Source of the DNA: Chamaecrista fasciculata
Taxonomy: Eukaryota > Streptophyta > Magnoliopsida > Fabales > Fabaceae
Reading direction: 5' to 3'
Assembly (NCBI GenBank): GCA_003254925.1
Contig: QANZ01028825.1
Coordinates: 28,418 to 92,417, forward strand
DNA length: 64,000 nt
Position numbers and translations under genes: made by a program. The notes beneath the pieces were generated by a model. It ran no database searches and was not told the origin of the DNA. It was given only the letters and a program-made list of their open reading frames with translations. Shown here piece by piece: positions 50,219 to 63,217 of the stretch. Within the stretch, counting starts at the first letter, position 1. Each line of letters starts with the position of its first letter.

Positions 50219-52009
50219 ATATCAAACTTGAATTCTCTCAATTGAAAAGTGGATCCTCTATATTTTTTTTTTAATTTTTTTTTGTGTATTTTAGAGAGAT
50301 AAAAAAATAAATAAAGAGAGAAAGTGTTGACCCGTTCTTTAACAAAGACAACATAATTCGCGTCTCTCTATAAATTCTTGACCCCTTCTCTTATCTAATA
50401 TTAAAATAGATAAGTTTATTGACCCTCCCCAATCATTAGATTAGAATCATACATCTCGAGATAAAAAGATTCCTATCCAACAACTGGGAGGACGATGCTT
50501 TTGCACACCGCCCTCCACAAAGTATTGCCCTATTGGGATCCCACAGTCGTTTTGGATTTGATCAAGAATATCGATCACTATTCACGTCGCGAACTATGTC
50601 GTGAATGTCAATCGCGCTCTGGCTTTTGCCACTTACATCTCTTTCATCAAATCAAAGCATGATCATTGTTTCCATAGTAAACGCTGATGGGTCCGTGTCG
50701 TCTTTTTTTTTTTTTTATTATTATTTGATATAGATTTATTAAAATAATTAATTAATTCTCAACTTGCAATTTTCTTTTTCCCGCATGAATAAATTAAAGA
50801 ATCAAAACAAGTATGGTTTGATAAAGTCACGCTCAGTTTGGACGCCAGCTAATAAGCTCCACAAACTTGGCCAAATAAATAAATAAATCATAACAAGAGA
50901 TCTTTTGCTGTAAAGTTTCGTTCATTATATGGCAACAAATTACAGGTCACAATGTTTTTTTATATTTTGGTACGGTCAGGTAACTCAATTTAATGAAGAG
51001 ATGTTTGAAGATTTGTTTCCCCAAATGTGCAAATTTCAATATTTAACTCGCGGCACTTTTTTATTTTTCATCACGATATTCTATTCCTAAAATTTCAATT
51101 AAATGCTTTCTTTTTTGAGGAAAAGCCATTTGGTATTTCATAAAGGGCAAGACTTATATGCAATTTCTTATATGTTTGCTATAAGATTCTTCAATAAAAA
51201 TACATATTAATCACTTATATGCAGTTCCTTAAAATGCATCACTTGAAAAACAAATGAGTATTGACTCACCATAACAATTTAAATTCTTAAATTAAGCAAT
51301 ATTAATCAAATATCATGTGCTTAAGGAAACACTACTAATATTATAGGGATCAAATTTGCAATAAATACTCGGTTTTATGTTTGTTTAACTGGTGTCTAAA
51401 TCGCCACTAAATATAAATAGTGGCAGTTAGCGATTTCTTAAAAAGCTTGGTGTCCAGGCTAATTTTACGGCAGTTTAAATGAGTTGTTGCTAATGTGAAC
51501 TACTAAATTCATGCGATGTCATAAAACTATGAAAAAAAATAAATTTCCTTTTATATTCTATTATCATTTTTATAGTTCAGACTTTATTTAGAGCTCATTT
51601 TTTTGGTGTAAAGAGTGCAATATTTAGTTTAATTATTACAGTAGTAAAATATTTACTAAAGTTAATTAATTACTCAAGGATCTTATGTAGAATACGTCTG
51701 AGAGAACTTAAACTAATAAGTAATAGTTGAAACGATTTTATTTGAATATTTTATAAGTTTATATTTTCTTTTTTTCAATTGACGATAAAATTACAAAGGA
51801 AATAAAAAGAGTATTGATGAATATAGTCAAAACTAAAGGTTTAAAGAAGAAACTAAATAACAATTAGGATTATAAATTAAATTTAAAAGGAAGAAATTGC
51901 ATAGAATGAGATAGTGACTAAAGTGGGAGATTTTCATAAGACATCAAGGTATCTTATAAGAGAATACAATAAATTGTATGATAACAAAATAAGAAGATGG
52001 TGTATTCTT
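50219..52009. other. Intergenic stretch, no gene seen
   Basis: AT-rich. A patch at about 50480-50700 has a mixed composition but no coding frame I recognise. Confidence 0.45.
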
Positions 52010-52719
52010 TTATTCTGATCATTTTGATCCTCAAATTATGGGGTTAGTTTCATTTTAATCTTCAAACTATTTTTTGTTTTATTTTAGTCCTCAAACTATG
52101 GAGTCAGTTTCATTTTGGTCCTCAAACTATTTTTATTCCATTTTAGTCTTAAAACTTTCACATTTGTTTCGTTTTGGTCTTCAATTTTCACATTTGTTTT
52201 GTTTTAGTCCTCAAACTTTCATATATGTTTCATTTTGGTCCTCAAACTTATAATAAATGATTTGACAAAGAGAGAAAGAAAAAATTTCACTCTTTAAAAG
52301 AAAAACCAACCATAAATTTATTTCATTTTGATCCTCAAACTTATAATAAGTGACTTGGCAATGAGAGAGAAATTTTTTTACTCTTTAAAAGAATAATCAA
52401 CCTTAAATTTATCTCCAATTTGTGATTGAAAATGAAGATTTTTCTTTTTCACTTCAACTCGCTCATTATGACACATATAAGTGAGAAATAATTCATCTCA
52501 ATTGTTCAGGTGAGAAATAATGGTAGAATCCAAATGAAATCACAGTTTGGGGATCAAAATGAAAAAAAAATAGTTTGAGGACTAAAATGAAACTAATCTC
52601 ATAGTTTAAGGACCAAAACGAAACAAAAAATAGTTTGAGAACCAAAATGAAACGAAAAATATTTTGAGGACCAAAATGAAACTAACATCATACTTTGAGG
52701 ACCAAATAACTATTTAACC
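52010..52719. mobile_element. Foldback MITE, family 3, copy 3 (expanded)
   Basis: Many TTTCATTTTGGTCCTCAAAC-type units on the left are inverted on the right, ending GACCAAATAACTATTTAACC. The unit is tandemly multiplied compared with copies 1 and 2, and the left tip is degraded, so the left border is approximate and no target duplication was found. Confidence 0.6.
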
Positions 52720-52972
52720 TTTATAAAATATATTTTTATGTATATTATACAAATATGGAACATATGTGATTTTGATTCGATTAATATATATGTTCAAGCT
52801 ATTAATTGAAATCTAAACTTTAATTAATTTTAATATACTTTAATTGAATCAAATTAATCAATTTTGGTAAAATCAAGGGGCCTAAGCCTAAAGCAGACGA
52901 AACACAAGAACAATACGGAAAAAACTAAGAACTACGAGGGGTAGAAACTCCAACAACATCAGCAACAATTAA

Positions 52973-53476
52973 TCAAGCAAAATCAGGAGGAACATCCATC
53001 CACTTGTGTACTTCGAAGTCCTGAGATAAACTCCAATTAGTCATCCAATAAGCACAAGCATTGGCTTCTCTCATAGCATGAGCAATATCCACCTCCCAAT
53101 TCAAACTTAAGAAGTACCTAATTTTAGAAAAAAAAATGTTAGAAGTAGTAAGTCCCATCTTTCGAGAAATAATAGAGGTTGAGTCACATTCTAGAATAAT
53201 ACTTCTACATCCCATCTTTCGAGCAAGTCGTAATCCTTCAAGGACTCCACATGCCTCTGCTTTGAAGGCAGAGCAATGCCCAATTCTTCGCGTGAAGCTC
53301 GCAATCCAGCAGCCAAGATTATTTCTAACGAGGCCTCCACACCCTGCATCACCACCATTGCCTCTGGACGCACCATCTGTGTTAACCTTGACACTTCTAG
53401 AACTTGGCGGATTCCATTTGATTAACTGGATTTGATGATTAGCATTCCTCATCAAATGCTCGAAAGTTGTATTCAT
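52973..53476 (-). pseudogene. LINE RNase H domain
   Basis: VNTDGASRGNGGDAGCGGLVRNN, FKAEACGVLEGLRLARKMGCRSIILECDS and REANACAYWM match the plant LINE-type RNase H fold (RVT_3). The acidic residues of TDGA, AEA and ECDS are present. It stands as an open 167-codon frame but is cut off from the rest of the polyprotein. Confidence 0.85.
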
Positions 53477-53649
53477 AGAAGAGGAATAATAAGAAGAAAA
53501 TCAGGAGATGATTGACCCATGGGTTTGTAGGGTAGCGAAATTGCTCATTAAAGATTGCAGAGTTTCGCCACTTCCACAAATACCAAATAATAGTGTCCCA
53601 AATAACACTCCAATTAGACCTCCTATTAAAACGTTCCTCCAAATTAGCT

Positions 53650-54258
53650 TTAAAACCAATCTTTGAAGTAAAGCAAGTAGAAATAAACACGATCCTGCCC
53701 ATGGATATAATTATTCCAAACCTGCCTGGCCTTTGGACAATCTCTCAGAATGTGAATAGTATTTTCAACCACATTGGGGCAACAATAACATTGAGGGTTC
53801 AAGTCATTCAAGAAATATCTGTTGTCATTAGTCTTCAGTCTTTCATGGAAAGCCATCCACATAAAGCAACAAATTATTTCAGGGCCATGCCATTTCCAAA
53901 TCAAATTCTAAAGATTGTTAGAAGTTGAACTATCCTCATTAGCGAAAATAGAATAGACACTTCTCACTGTATAATTCCCAGTTTTGTCAGCATTCCAAAT
54001 ACGCTTGTCACTCCCACGAACATGGGCAGGAGGTAAGCAAGAAGATAACAGAGAGATAAAATTAGGCGAAAGAACATTCTGCAGATACCTAAAATCCCAA
54101 TCACCCTCATTATTAACATAATCATAGACCTTCTTAAGCGACTCACCTCCTGAAATGTCCATAGTAGCATGATCAATTAGCTTCCCATTATCAAGAAGCC
54201 ATTTGTCATGCCAGAAAGAAAGAGTTGCCTTCACCAACTGCCCAAGATTCATTCTCAC
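53650..54258 (-). pseudogene. LINE zinc-finger (zf-RVT) region
   Basis: Two frames. WKWHGPEIICCFMWMAFHERLKT followed by CYCCPNVVENTIHILRDCPKARQVW is the zf-RVT block with its CxxC...H...C pattern. The frame upstream (54258-53908) holds SFWHDKWL and GDWDFRYLQNVL of the usual spacer. Confidence 0.8.
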
Positions 54259-54639
54259 GAAGCTTGGGCCAAAGAGAGACTAAATCTTTCCAGAAAATAG
54301 AGTCAGTGGGTTTGGCAACTAAACTCACATAAAGATCATTATCCCTCCCATACTTGCCAATAAGGACTTGCTTCCAAAGAACATTAGTCTTTTGATGTCG
54401 CAGTCTCCACCCAATTTTTAGGAAAACAACATCATTCATAATCTAGTATTTTTTATTCCCAAACCACCACTATGCTTAGGGGAACAAATCACTTTCCAAC
54501 TGACCATATGCTGCTTCCTCTCATTGCTATTATGACCTCAGATAAAATCTCTTTGCATTCTGTCAATCTCATTACACATAGAAATCGGGAGCTTCGCCAC
54601 ATGCATATCATAGATAGGAATGGAACCAATTACAGACTT

Positions 54640-55482
54640 AGCCAAAGTAACACGACTTGCAAAAAGACAATGTAGAAGCTTTCCATCCAGCAAGACGAGT
54701 TCTGATTTTTTCTAAGAGATTCTGATAAGAAGCTTTGTTAACTCTATCGTGATTAAGTTTGATACCAAGATAACTGCCCAAATTCGTAGTGTTCTTGAAA
54801 CCCAATAGATCACTTAATTCCCCTCTCAGATTCATGTTAATGTTTTATAAGAAAAAACACTAGTTTTATGGTTGTTAACTTTTTGCCCAGATATAGTACG
54901 AAAATCATCTAAGCATTTCATAACAACACGAACATGTTCAGACGAGGCTTCACTAAAAAGTAACAAATCATCCGCAAAGAGAAAATGAGAGATAGCTGAA
55001 CCATTTATACCCGCTATTATAGGACTCCACTTGTTATCATTCACAGCTTTCGTAATTATATGTGATAATTTATCCATGAAAATGACAAAAATATAAGGGG
55101 AAATCGAGTCACATTGTCTAATGACACGAGTGGGTTTGAAATTCTTAGTCTTCGCGCCATTCCACAGGACATTCATCTGAGACGAGGTAATACATTCCAT
55201 AATAATATCCACTAAATCAATAGGAATGTTGAGCTCAATGAGGGTTTTGAAAATGAAGCTCCAACTGAGGCGATCGTAAGCCTTCTCCAAATCCACCTTG
55301 ATGGCCATGAAGCCTCTCTTCGCCTTCATTTTTCTCATAGAAAAGATTATTTCCCGGGCAATGATGATGTTATCCTGAATACACCTTCCCGGGACAAAAC
55401 TAGCTTGGAAAGGCGAGATGACATTAGGAAGAATACCTTTAAGTCTATTAATAATCACCTTGGTAATTGTTTTATAAGTCAC
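54640..55482 (-). pseudogene. LINE reverse transcriptase core
   Basis: Contains KVIINRLKGILPNVISPFQASFVPGRCIQDNI, AIKVDLEKAYDRLSW, RVIRQCDSISPYIFVIFMDKLS and SHFLFADDLLLFSEAS. The catalytic box is FADD, an accepted variant of YADD in plant LINEs. QCDS replaces the usual RQGDPLSP block, so a conserved Gly-Asp-Pro is damaged. The frame shifts near 54835 into the following region (LGSYLGIKLNHDRV). Confidence 0.85.
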
Positions 55483-55493
55483 ATTACAAAGAG

Positions 55494-57625
55494 TGATGGA
55501 GATTGTGCCCTAGGGCCAATCATTTTATTTATGTGTTATTTGAACATATATATATATTTTTGATTAATTTATAGAGATAAATTATGTTGTTATCATATTA
55601 TTAGCGTGTTTACTATGATAGCGTCCTTGATTGATTATATGATAATTAAATCTAAAACTGTCTCTGGTCGATCATTCACGTGGGAACGTAAATGAACTAA
55701 GACCAGCATGACCTCGGTGTATAGAGATACATGCACTAGATGCTTCTCGAGAGTCATGGTGCAATTTTGTAAGGGTTACAAATTGCTGGACCGACCCGGA
55801 GAGTCCTGCATGGGTTTAGTCATAAGCGAGCCTCTCCTGTACACCTGTCACGATAGCCTTAGACCTGAGGTCTTGACTATTCCGGCATTGTAGTTGTCAA
55901 ACTTTGGCCTAGTCCAACGTTACCCGTAGCAGGGTAGCCATACAGGCTAGGTACGGGTTTGGTTGATTACCGTGCAAAGGAATGTGGTTGACCAAGATGG
56001 GATTTTGTCCCTCATTTAAGATGAGAGATATTTAACTGGCGCCCTCGATGAGTCTGTCCAAGAAATGCGTGGCCACGCTGGGAATTGGGACTAACTCAGG
56101 AAATCGAGAAAGTTGTGGTTTGGATTTTGGATGACATTCCCGTGCCTGATCCATGACCAAAATATCGTGAGACAATAGGAATTATGACAAGGTGGTATTT
56201 AGGTTAAATCGTTAAAGTCGTTAAAGCGATAACTCCCGTGTTTTGGGTAGTTGTGATGGCTTGCTAGAGTCCGCTCACAACTTGTGAATATTAAGATGAT
56301 TTGCTGCCAACTTCACGTGAGGCCTGCTGGGTCACACATGAGCAGGATCAAGATGCTAATTTTTGGGACACGAATTAGGGTTAATTCGTGAGTCACTTAG
56401 GTGACACAATTTAGGACATAGTTAAATGTCTTAGGACATTAAATCTTGTCTTAAATAAATATCTATGATTGAGGTTTTAAATTTGTTGGACAAATTTAAA
56501 TTTAAATTAATTGTTAAATAGTTTTACAATTAAAATATTAGTGAATAAATAAATTAAATAAGTTTCCTAAAAATTAGGGAATTATTGATTTATTAAATTC
56601 ACTAAAATTGGGAAACATAAGGATGAGGGTGGCGCCTCATTATCTTTATTTTTATTAATAGAAATTGTTTTTATTAATTAAATAAAGATAAGATAAATAT
56701 CTTTTGGAAAAGATATAGGATTTGAATTAAAAGATATTAAGGTAATTCTTTTATTCAAAATTGTTAGGAATTAGTTATAACTACCTAAGGAGTTTGGGTT
56801 GTTATAAAATTCCTCCAAAAACTCCATGAGAATTTCGCCTACCCCCTTTCTTGGGATGGAAGATTTGATCTTGCATTTTAGAGTTTGGGTCTAGGCTAAA
56901 GTCGATTTTTATATTTAAATATTAAAGTAATATTTAAATTATAAAATCAAATTCTCATGACTCATTCCAACCAATAGGATTTGAGCAAATTAAGATTTGA
57001 TCTCAAGATTTGATCTTGGATAGTCAAATTCGAATTGGGCCTTTATTTTTGAATTATAATATTAAGTTTAATATTATAAATCAAAAGATATTTTGAGATA
57101 TCTAAAAGATATCCCATATCTTAGAGATATCCTAATTGGATTAGGATTCCCTAAAACTAGGAATGAGAACACTATAAATAGAGGCACTAGGCGCCTATCT
57201 CAGAGATAACTCACAACACAGATCAATTCTTGGTCAGACCAAGAATTTCGCCTAGAGCATCTATAGAGAGTGAAAATTCGCCAAGCCCAATCAATCTTGA
57301 TAATCAAGAACACTTCTTGATTATTCAAGAATCATAGATATAGTTCCCGTTTTCACTTGGGAAGAAGTGAAGGAGGCTAGCACCTAGGCATCTGCCAAAC
57401 TGCTCGTGTGGATCACTGGTAGAGGAAGGACACTCAGTGGACTTCTCAAATTCGCAAACACGATAAGTCACCGATCAAAACTAGGTAAACATCTTTTCTT
57501 ACTTAGTATAAACATAGTTAGTGGATCCTGGAAGGAATCACAGAGTTAGCTTTTAGTTTTATTTGCGTTTTAGTCCAAAAAATTTTTAATTTCTTCCGCT
57601 GCGCTCCCTCTGTGATTTCCCAACA
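55494..57625 (+). mobile_element. Solo LTR, about 2.1 kb, inserted in the LINE
   Basis: Starts TGATGGAGATTGTG and ends GTGATTTCCCAACA, with TG and CA ends. The exact 5-bp duplication AAGAG lies at 55489-55493 and 57626-57630. The broken LINE reading (HF, stop, SISLC before it and CNVTYKT after it) rejoins across the site. No gag or pol coding is present, so one LTR remains after recombination between two. TATAAATAGAGGC at about 57174 gives the plus orientation, leaving about 440 bp of R-U5, which contains palindromes such as AATTCTTGGTCAGACCAAGAATT (57225-57249). Confidence 0.85.
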
Positions 57626-57637
57626 AAGAGAAATGGA

Positions 57638-58273
57638 CTAAAAATGGGTGATAAAAGTCGGTTGTTCAACTTTCGGGATAAGCACAACCAAAGTGTTGTT
57701 CACCTCACTAATTCTATGTTTCTGCACCATGCAAAGCTTGAAAAAATTACAGAGATCATCGCCAACCACATCCCAGTTGGCTTGATAAAAGACCGCAGGA
57801 AAGCCATCCTCACCTGGCGCCTTCAAGCCTCCCATATCAAAAAAAGCTATTTTAATTTCCTCATTCGATACAACATCCTTCAGTCTACTAAGCTCGAGAT
57901 GATTAATCGAGGGGAAAGTAATTTTAGAAGGAATCTCCCTCACAGCGTTAATTCTATCATCACTAAACAGATTTTTATAAAAATCAATCACATGAGCTTT
58001 AATTTGATCAGTAACATCCATCCAATTCCCACTATAATCCTTCAGTATATTCACTCTACTCCTGCGTCTTCTATTAACTGTCTTGATGTGATAATAGAGA
58101 GTGTTACGATCTCCTGTTTTAATCCACTTTGTTCTAGCTTTCTGATGCCAAAGAACCTCTTCTTGCTTGTAAGTTTCATACAGCTCCTTATGAAGACGAA
58201 GACGCTTCTCAAGTCTATGCAGGAAAGGGTTGTAGTTATTACTTCTTTGAATGCCATCTAAACGACGCGTCAA
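57638..58273 (-). pseudogene. LINE linker and N-terminal reverse transcriptase
   Basis: EEVLWHQKARTKWIKTGDRNTLYYHIKTVNRRRRSRV, GNWMDVTDQIKAHVIDFYKNLFS, FDMGGLKAPGEDGFPAVFYQANW and LVVLIPKVEQPTFITHF are standard blocks between endonuclease and palm. The frame stops where the solo LTR inserted. Confidence 0.85.
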
Positions 58274-58439
58274 CTCCCTCTTCCTTTTCCTAATATGGTC
58301 AAAAGTGTTACGATTCTAGTGAGATAACTCCTTCGATAAGCAATGAAGCATATTTGACATATGATCATTCTTCCTCCAATGACTACCCATGAAAGATTTA
58401 AACTCTGGATGGGACATCCACACATTCTAAAATCTAAAA

Positions 58440-58735
58440 GGACGATTATGGTAGGCGCTTTATCCTTCCCCATCAGCCAAAAGAGGAGAGGGTGGTGGTC
58501 AGAGAACCCAATACGAGTAATGGCTTGAACAATGGCTTCATGAAATTGAATCCTCCAAGAGGCATTGTAGAGCGCACGATTTAATCTCTCAAAAACACGA
58601 TCATAATTCTACACCTTCGACCCTTTCCAAGTAAACCAGTGGTCTTGGGCATGAATATCAAGCAACCCACAACTATTAATACGATCGTTGAATCTATCAC
58701 ACTTGCTCATATTGACAGGAGTTAGTTGGATTTTA
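58440..58735 (-). pseudogene. LINE endonuclease, C-terminal fragment
   Basis: The minus strand reads GLLDIHAQDHWFTWKGSKV, a stop, then YDRVFERLNRALYNASWR and FSDHHPLLFWL. These are the last conserved blocks of apurinic-type LINE endonuclease, including the SDHHPL motif. The N-terminal catalytic part is absent. Confidence 0.8.
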
Positions 58736-58747
58736 TTTTATTTTTAA

Positions 58748-60700
58748 GGCCAAAGTAAAAATTTGGTCATTTATCTTTCGGTAAGGTTGCAAGGGTGTGT
58801 TTGGGATATAAGTATGTAATGAAATGATGATTTTATATAATGAAATGATAATGAGAAAATTATGTAATGAAAATGAAATGTAAAATGGTGTTTGGATTGT
58901 TTGAGATGTAATGAAAAAAATAGGGTGTGAAATTATGTAAAAGGGTATGTAATGATTGTGGTTGGTTGAAATAATTATATGGGTTTTTGAGAATTGTATA
59001 GGGGTAGAATTGGTAATTGATAATGGAATGAGATGGAGATAATGAAATGATGTTTTGACTTTTGGTTGTGGTTGTTATGAAATGAAATGGTAATGAAATT
59101 TTCTTGGAATGTGTGCTAAAGGTGAATATTTGTAATGAAGTTTGAAATTGCTTTATGTAATGAAATGAAATGACCAAAATGTAAATAACATGAAAATTTT
59201 AAAAACCTTCTATTTGGTCCACGATTTTATATCAATTCAACGAATCGGTCCAAACAAAGTAAAATGTGTGTCTCGGCCCATAAAAAATCGCATTCATCAA
59301 TGATTGAGTCTCTCTCTCTTATATTCAATGACCAAAACATAAATTTAGGGACCAAAGTAGAATAATCTTTACAAATTCATGGACCAAATTTATTATTCAG
59401 AATTTGATAAATATTTTCAACTAACAATAAATTATTATTCATAATTTGATAAATAATTTCAACAGTATATCGTATATTAAAAATAAGATAATTATTTGAA
59501 AGATTACTATTTTTAAATTTTTATATTACAAAAAATATTACTCATATATATACTAGAGAAAAAACTAAATATATATTTTTTGATTTTTTTTTTCAGTTGT
59601 TGCACTACAAAAAAAATTACCCATATATTACTATTTTTAAATTTTTTTGGTATGAATTATATATTTTTTCTCTTTATTGGTTTTGAATTTTGTTTTGAAT
59701 ATTGTACACTACAAAAAATATTATTCATATATATACTGGAGGAGGAACCAAATTGTAAAGTTTTGGGGATTGAATTATACCTCTTTTCCTATTACTATTT
59801 TTGAATTTTNTAATATATTTGCAAAAAAAAATATTTTTATATATATATACACACGCTGCATATATATACACGCCTATATATACATTATAATATAATATAT
59901 ATTATATATATAAATTTATAATTATTATAAATATATATATATATATGAGAGAGAGGAAGTATGAATAAGAAAAGAAAATAGTAAGAAATGATGAATGGAG
60001 AGAGAAAGTTGTGAGTGTAGTAAATGAGGGTATTAAAAATTATCATTTTACCAAATTATTTTTTTTTAGATTTGTATTAGATTATATGTAATTATAGGTA
60101 TTTGAATAGGGGTATGTTAGTAATTAGGTATAAAAATGTAATGAAATGATGTTGTAATGAAACAATATTTTTGTAACGAGTTTGTAATTGGTAAACAAAC
60201 AACTTTTTTGCACTGTAGCTTAAGTTATGTATTGAAAATGAAGATAATGAGTTTGTAATGACGTTATAATTAAATGCCAAACATACCCCAAATCAGACTC
60301 TTATCTCTTTTTCTTTTTTCTTTTTTTTTTTTACAAATTTGGTCTCTTATCTTTTGGTTAGGTTGTAGATTTGATCTCATATATTTGCAAAATGTTACAT
60401 TGTTAGTCTCACCCTAAATTCTGTCCCTCTCTCTCCATTAAGTATGACATGAACAACTGACTTGCAGGAGATTTTGGTCCCTTATCGTTTGGACAAGTTG
60501 CAATTTTGGTCTTATATCTTTCATTTTTTTTTTCAATTTTGGTCTTCACCTAAGCTGTCCACATTACACTCTTAATGGAAGAAATGGACAAAATTTAAGG
60601 TGGACTAATGATAGAACCTCTTATAAAGATAATGGACCAAATTTAAGGGTCTGATTTGCAACCCAACCAAAAGATAAGGGATCAAATTTGTATTTTAACC
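58748..60700. mobile_element. Foldback MITE, family 5, copy 3, with a nested Tourist-like element
   Basis: The left end GGCCAAAGTAAAAATTTGGTC is inverted on the right as GATCAAATTTGTATTTTAACC. The flanking 9-mers TATTTTTAA and TAATTTTAA agree at 8 of 9. The left arm is interrupted inside GGTTGCAAATCAGAC, which is intact on the right arm as GTCTGATTTGCAACC, so the insertion point is exact. Confidence 0.82.
58793..60288. mobile_element. Tourist/PIF-Harbinger-like element, copy 2 (nested)
   Basis: Tips GGGTGTGTTTGGGATA and GCCAAACATACCC are inverted. CAA flanks both ends (58790-58792 and 60289-60291). Arms are rich in GTAATGAAATG units and match the copies at 1231 and 63665. The core (about 59190-60000) is AT-rich and includes further inverted TTTGGTCCACG and GGACCAAATTT blocks. 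No transposase is present. Confidence 0.82.
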
Positions 60701-60718
60701 TAATTTTAAATTAATTAA

Positions 60719-60873
60719 GGCAAAAGTACTATTGGGGATACTATAGTACAATTATACTCCCAATGTTTCATATTTTAGTTACAATTGATAAAAAAAAAGA
60801 AATATAATTGAGTAAAAAAACTTTAAATATACTGAAACTGACATCATACTTATATACTAAGAGTACTTTTGCC
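60719..60873. mobile_element. Foldback MITE, family 4, copy 2 (short)
   Basis: 155 bp. GGCAAAAGTACT on the left pairs with AGTACTTTTGCC on the right. The flanking 9-mers ATTAATTAA and TTTAATTAA agree at 8 of 9. It is an internally deleted relative of 5870-6254. Confidence 0.8.
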
Positions 60874-61284
60874 TTTAATTAAAACAATTTGATTGAATTT
60901 TAAACGGACAATGTGAATGAATAAGTTTTATCAAATAAGTCTATCATTGGATAATTATTTTTCAACATTAGCCAAATTCAAATAAATAAACATAAATTCA
61001 TACATACACACAAACACTCTAAAATGCATGAGGCAATATATTTACATTACACAAATCAACATAAAATAAACTAAAAAGAAACACTGCAAGACTTCTCAAT
61101 TCTCATAATTATTGTTTATTTACCAAATTAAACCCCTAAAAATTACAGTACCAACAAATTAAACAAAACATGAATGAAGCCTTGTTTTTTGGCCTGAATG
61201 AAGCCAGCCTTTGGTATTTGTTACAGGAAACACGTTAATCAAACGCTATGGGTTTCTTTCATGTGTGTATGCATGACACAATAA

Positions 61285-61984
61285 TTAGCATGGTCCCCTT
61301 GAAGATGATTGGCGTACAGCACAAGCAACGATTTGGGCCCACTGTTTCAATCTCGTCTTCCTCGTTGCCAAATCATCACCTTCATAACAAAAAAAAACCA
61401 CCACAATTTTCAGCCGTCAGATACCACAAAAACCATCGCCGCCGTCATCCACCACATTCTACGGCGGAGATTAATTAACCCACACCAATCAAAATGTCGA
61501 AATTTTAATTACTAAACGTACCTGGATCGATTACGCCGCCGTCGACAATGGACGACGAAGACGACGACCTCGAGAGGCGGCTTTGATTGTACTGCTTGTT
61601 AATGGCGTGATAGAACTCCATCGCCGGAATTGTGTCGGACAGTTTCCGGTCGAGCTCCGGCGAATCGACCACGAATCCGAGCTCAATGCAGGCTTTCAAT
61701 TCCTCTAAATCGTCCTCGGAGAGACTCTTGCTGTGGCGGACTCCGCCGCCGCCGACGGCGGCGATGTTGTTCTCCTTCCGCCGCTGCCACGCCTCCTCCC
61801 GGAGTGTGTCCGGCGACCACGACTGTTGCTTGTAAAGTGGACGCCGCGGCGCTTGTGGCGGCGGCGGTGGCTTCGACATGGTTTTTCCGGCGGCGCCGTC
61901 GAAAGCGATTTGGGATTGAGAAAGATTGTTATTATATATGAACGATTTTCTCGCCTTTGCTTCTTCGATGGAGGATGATGTCAT
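61285..61984 (-). CDS. DUF1685 family protein
   Basis: A plant-specific family of unknown function. Two exons (minus), 61984-61522 and 61379-61285, with a GT-AG intron of 142 bp in phase 1, give 185 aa. The N-terminal part is low-complexity with a proline run (PPPPPQAPRR, about residues 38-47). The conserved region begins SWSPDTLREEAWQRRKENN and continues RHSKSLSEDDLEELKACIELGFVVDSPELDRKLSDTIPAMEFYHAINKQY. Exon 2 supplies the family's C-terminal block, GDDLATRKTRLKQWAQIVACAVRQSS. The ATG at 61984 is the first in frame; a second at about 61879 is possible. Start and stop are intact, so it is probably functional. Confidence 0.88.
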
Positions 61985-63217
61985 AATGGTGGAACTTGGA
62001 CGATTGCTGGTGGTGGTGGAAGATTTTTTTTTCTTAAATAATTAAAAATTTCATCCTATTTTACTAAGATTTTCTTTTAATTGATAAATTAAGTAGTCTG
62101 CGCTATAACGGAAAGAATCTTAGGAATAATAATTAGGAGATACGTATCTTTTAGAGAGCGAAATCTATAATGATCATGTTCCTAGCAAAAATATGAATTT
62201 GGTCACCATGAGAATTGAGAAAATAAATGGAAGGAATGGCAAAATTTTACTTGATTCCTTTTGAATATTATGAATTATACATCTAATTGGTCAAAATGTT
62301 ATATGGTCCTTAAAGTACACTGAATTTCCTTTAGATCTTTGAAGTAATTTTTTTGTTTTATCGTAGACTTTAAGGTTTTCAATTCGTTCAACCGTTAATT
62401 TTTGCTGTAATTTTGTTTAATTTTATCGATATCTTTAAGATAGAAATTAACTTGAATGATTTCTCTCTTATACATATTCTAATAAATAAATTGGTAGATA
62501 AAAAATAAATATTTTTCTTATCACATCGTAATAGCATATACGACCTCTCCTTACAATACCCATTGAAACAAGAGATTGCGACACCAATACTAATTTCTCT
62601 CGGCCAACTCACTTAATAGGACATGTATTGAAGAGAGAAATCGTCTAAACCAATTGCCTAGCTCAGAAATAATCGTAAAAATCAAACAAAATCATGATCG
62701 AGACTAAAAGTGGCACACGTTAAAAACTTGAAAGACTAAAACAGATTCACCATATACTTCATTAATCGATATGATGTTTTGATGTGTTGAATTTGATGGC
62801 TAACTGTTATAGAGTTTATCATTATTAACAATGTATGACAGGGTTGTGACTAACTATTATAGAGTTAATTATTTTATTAAAGGATCAACGTATAACCTTA
62901 GATGCATCGAACAACTTTAACTATATATAAACAGGAAAAACTTCCTTGAAACTACACGATTTATAGTTTATTATCTTTTGCTTTCTTTCATTTCTGTTTT
63001 TGATGGCTTAACTTGATTGTTAACAATATTTTTTGTATTTCTTTTTATCAAATCTCTTATTTTGATAATTTAAGGGTTCAGATTTTGATGTCCAAAATTA
63101 TATATTAAAATTGGTCACTTGATAAGTATAAATAGAAAATAATTAAAACATTTTAGGTAACTATTTGAAAAGACAAAATAACTTCTTTTTTTTTTGCCTA
63201 AAGATAATAAAACTTAT
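61985..63217. other. Intergenic stretch upstream of the DUF1685 gene, no gene seen
   Basis: AT-rich. It should contain the DUF1685 promoter near 61985-62300. No further exon, RNA gene or clear element was recognised. Confidence 0.5.

Larger units (their letters stand above)
52970..58735 (-). mobile_element. LINE (L1-type) retrotransposon, dead, split by a solo LTR
   Basis: Read on the minus strand, the pieces come in LINE order: end of the endonuclease (58735-58440), linker and start of reverse transcriptase (58273-57638), reverse transcriptase core (55482-54640), zinc-finger region (54258-53650) and RNase H (53476-52973). Frameshifts and stops separate them. An LTR sits in the middle of the reverse transcriptase at 55494-57625. 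The 5' part, with ORF1 and most of the endonuclease, is missing, as is usual for 5'-truncated LINEs. No clear poly-A tail or target duplication was found. Confidence 0.88.

Noticed and set aside
57644-58261. 205-codon plus-strand frame as a gene
   Set aside because: It is the antisense shadow of the LINE reverse transcriptase on the minus strand, which matches a known family.
61630-61978. Arginine- and alanine-rich plus-strand frames of 67-103 codons
   Set aside because: Antisense of the DUF1685 exon 1; composition reflects GC-rich codons of the real gene.
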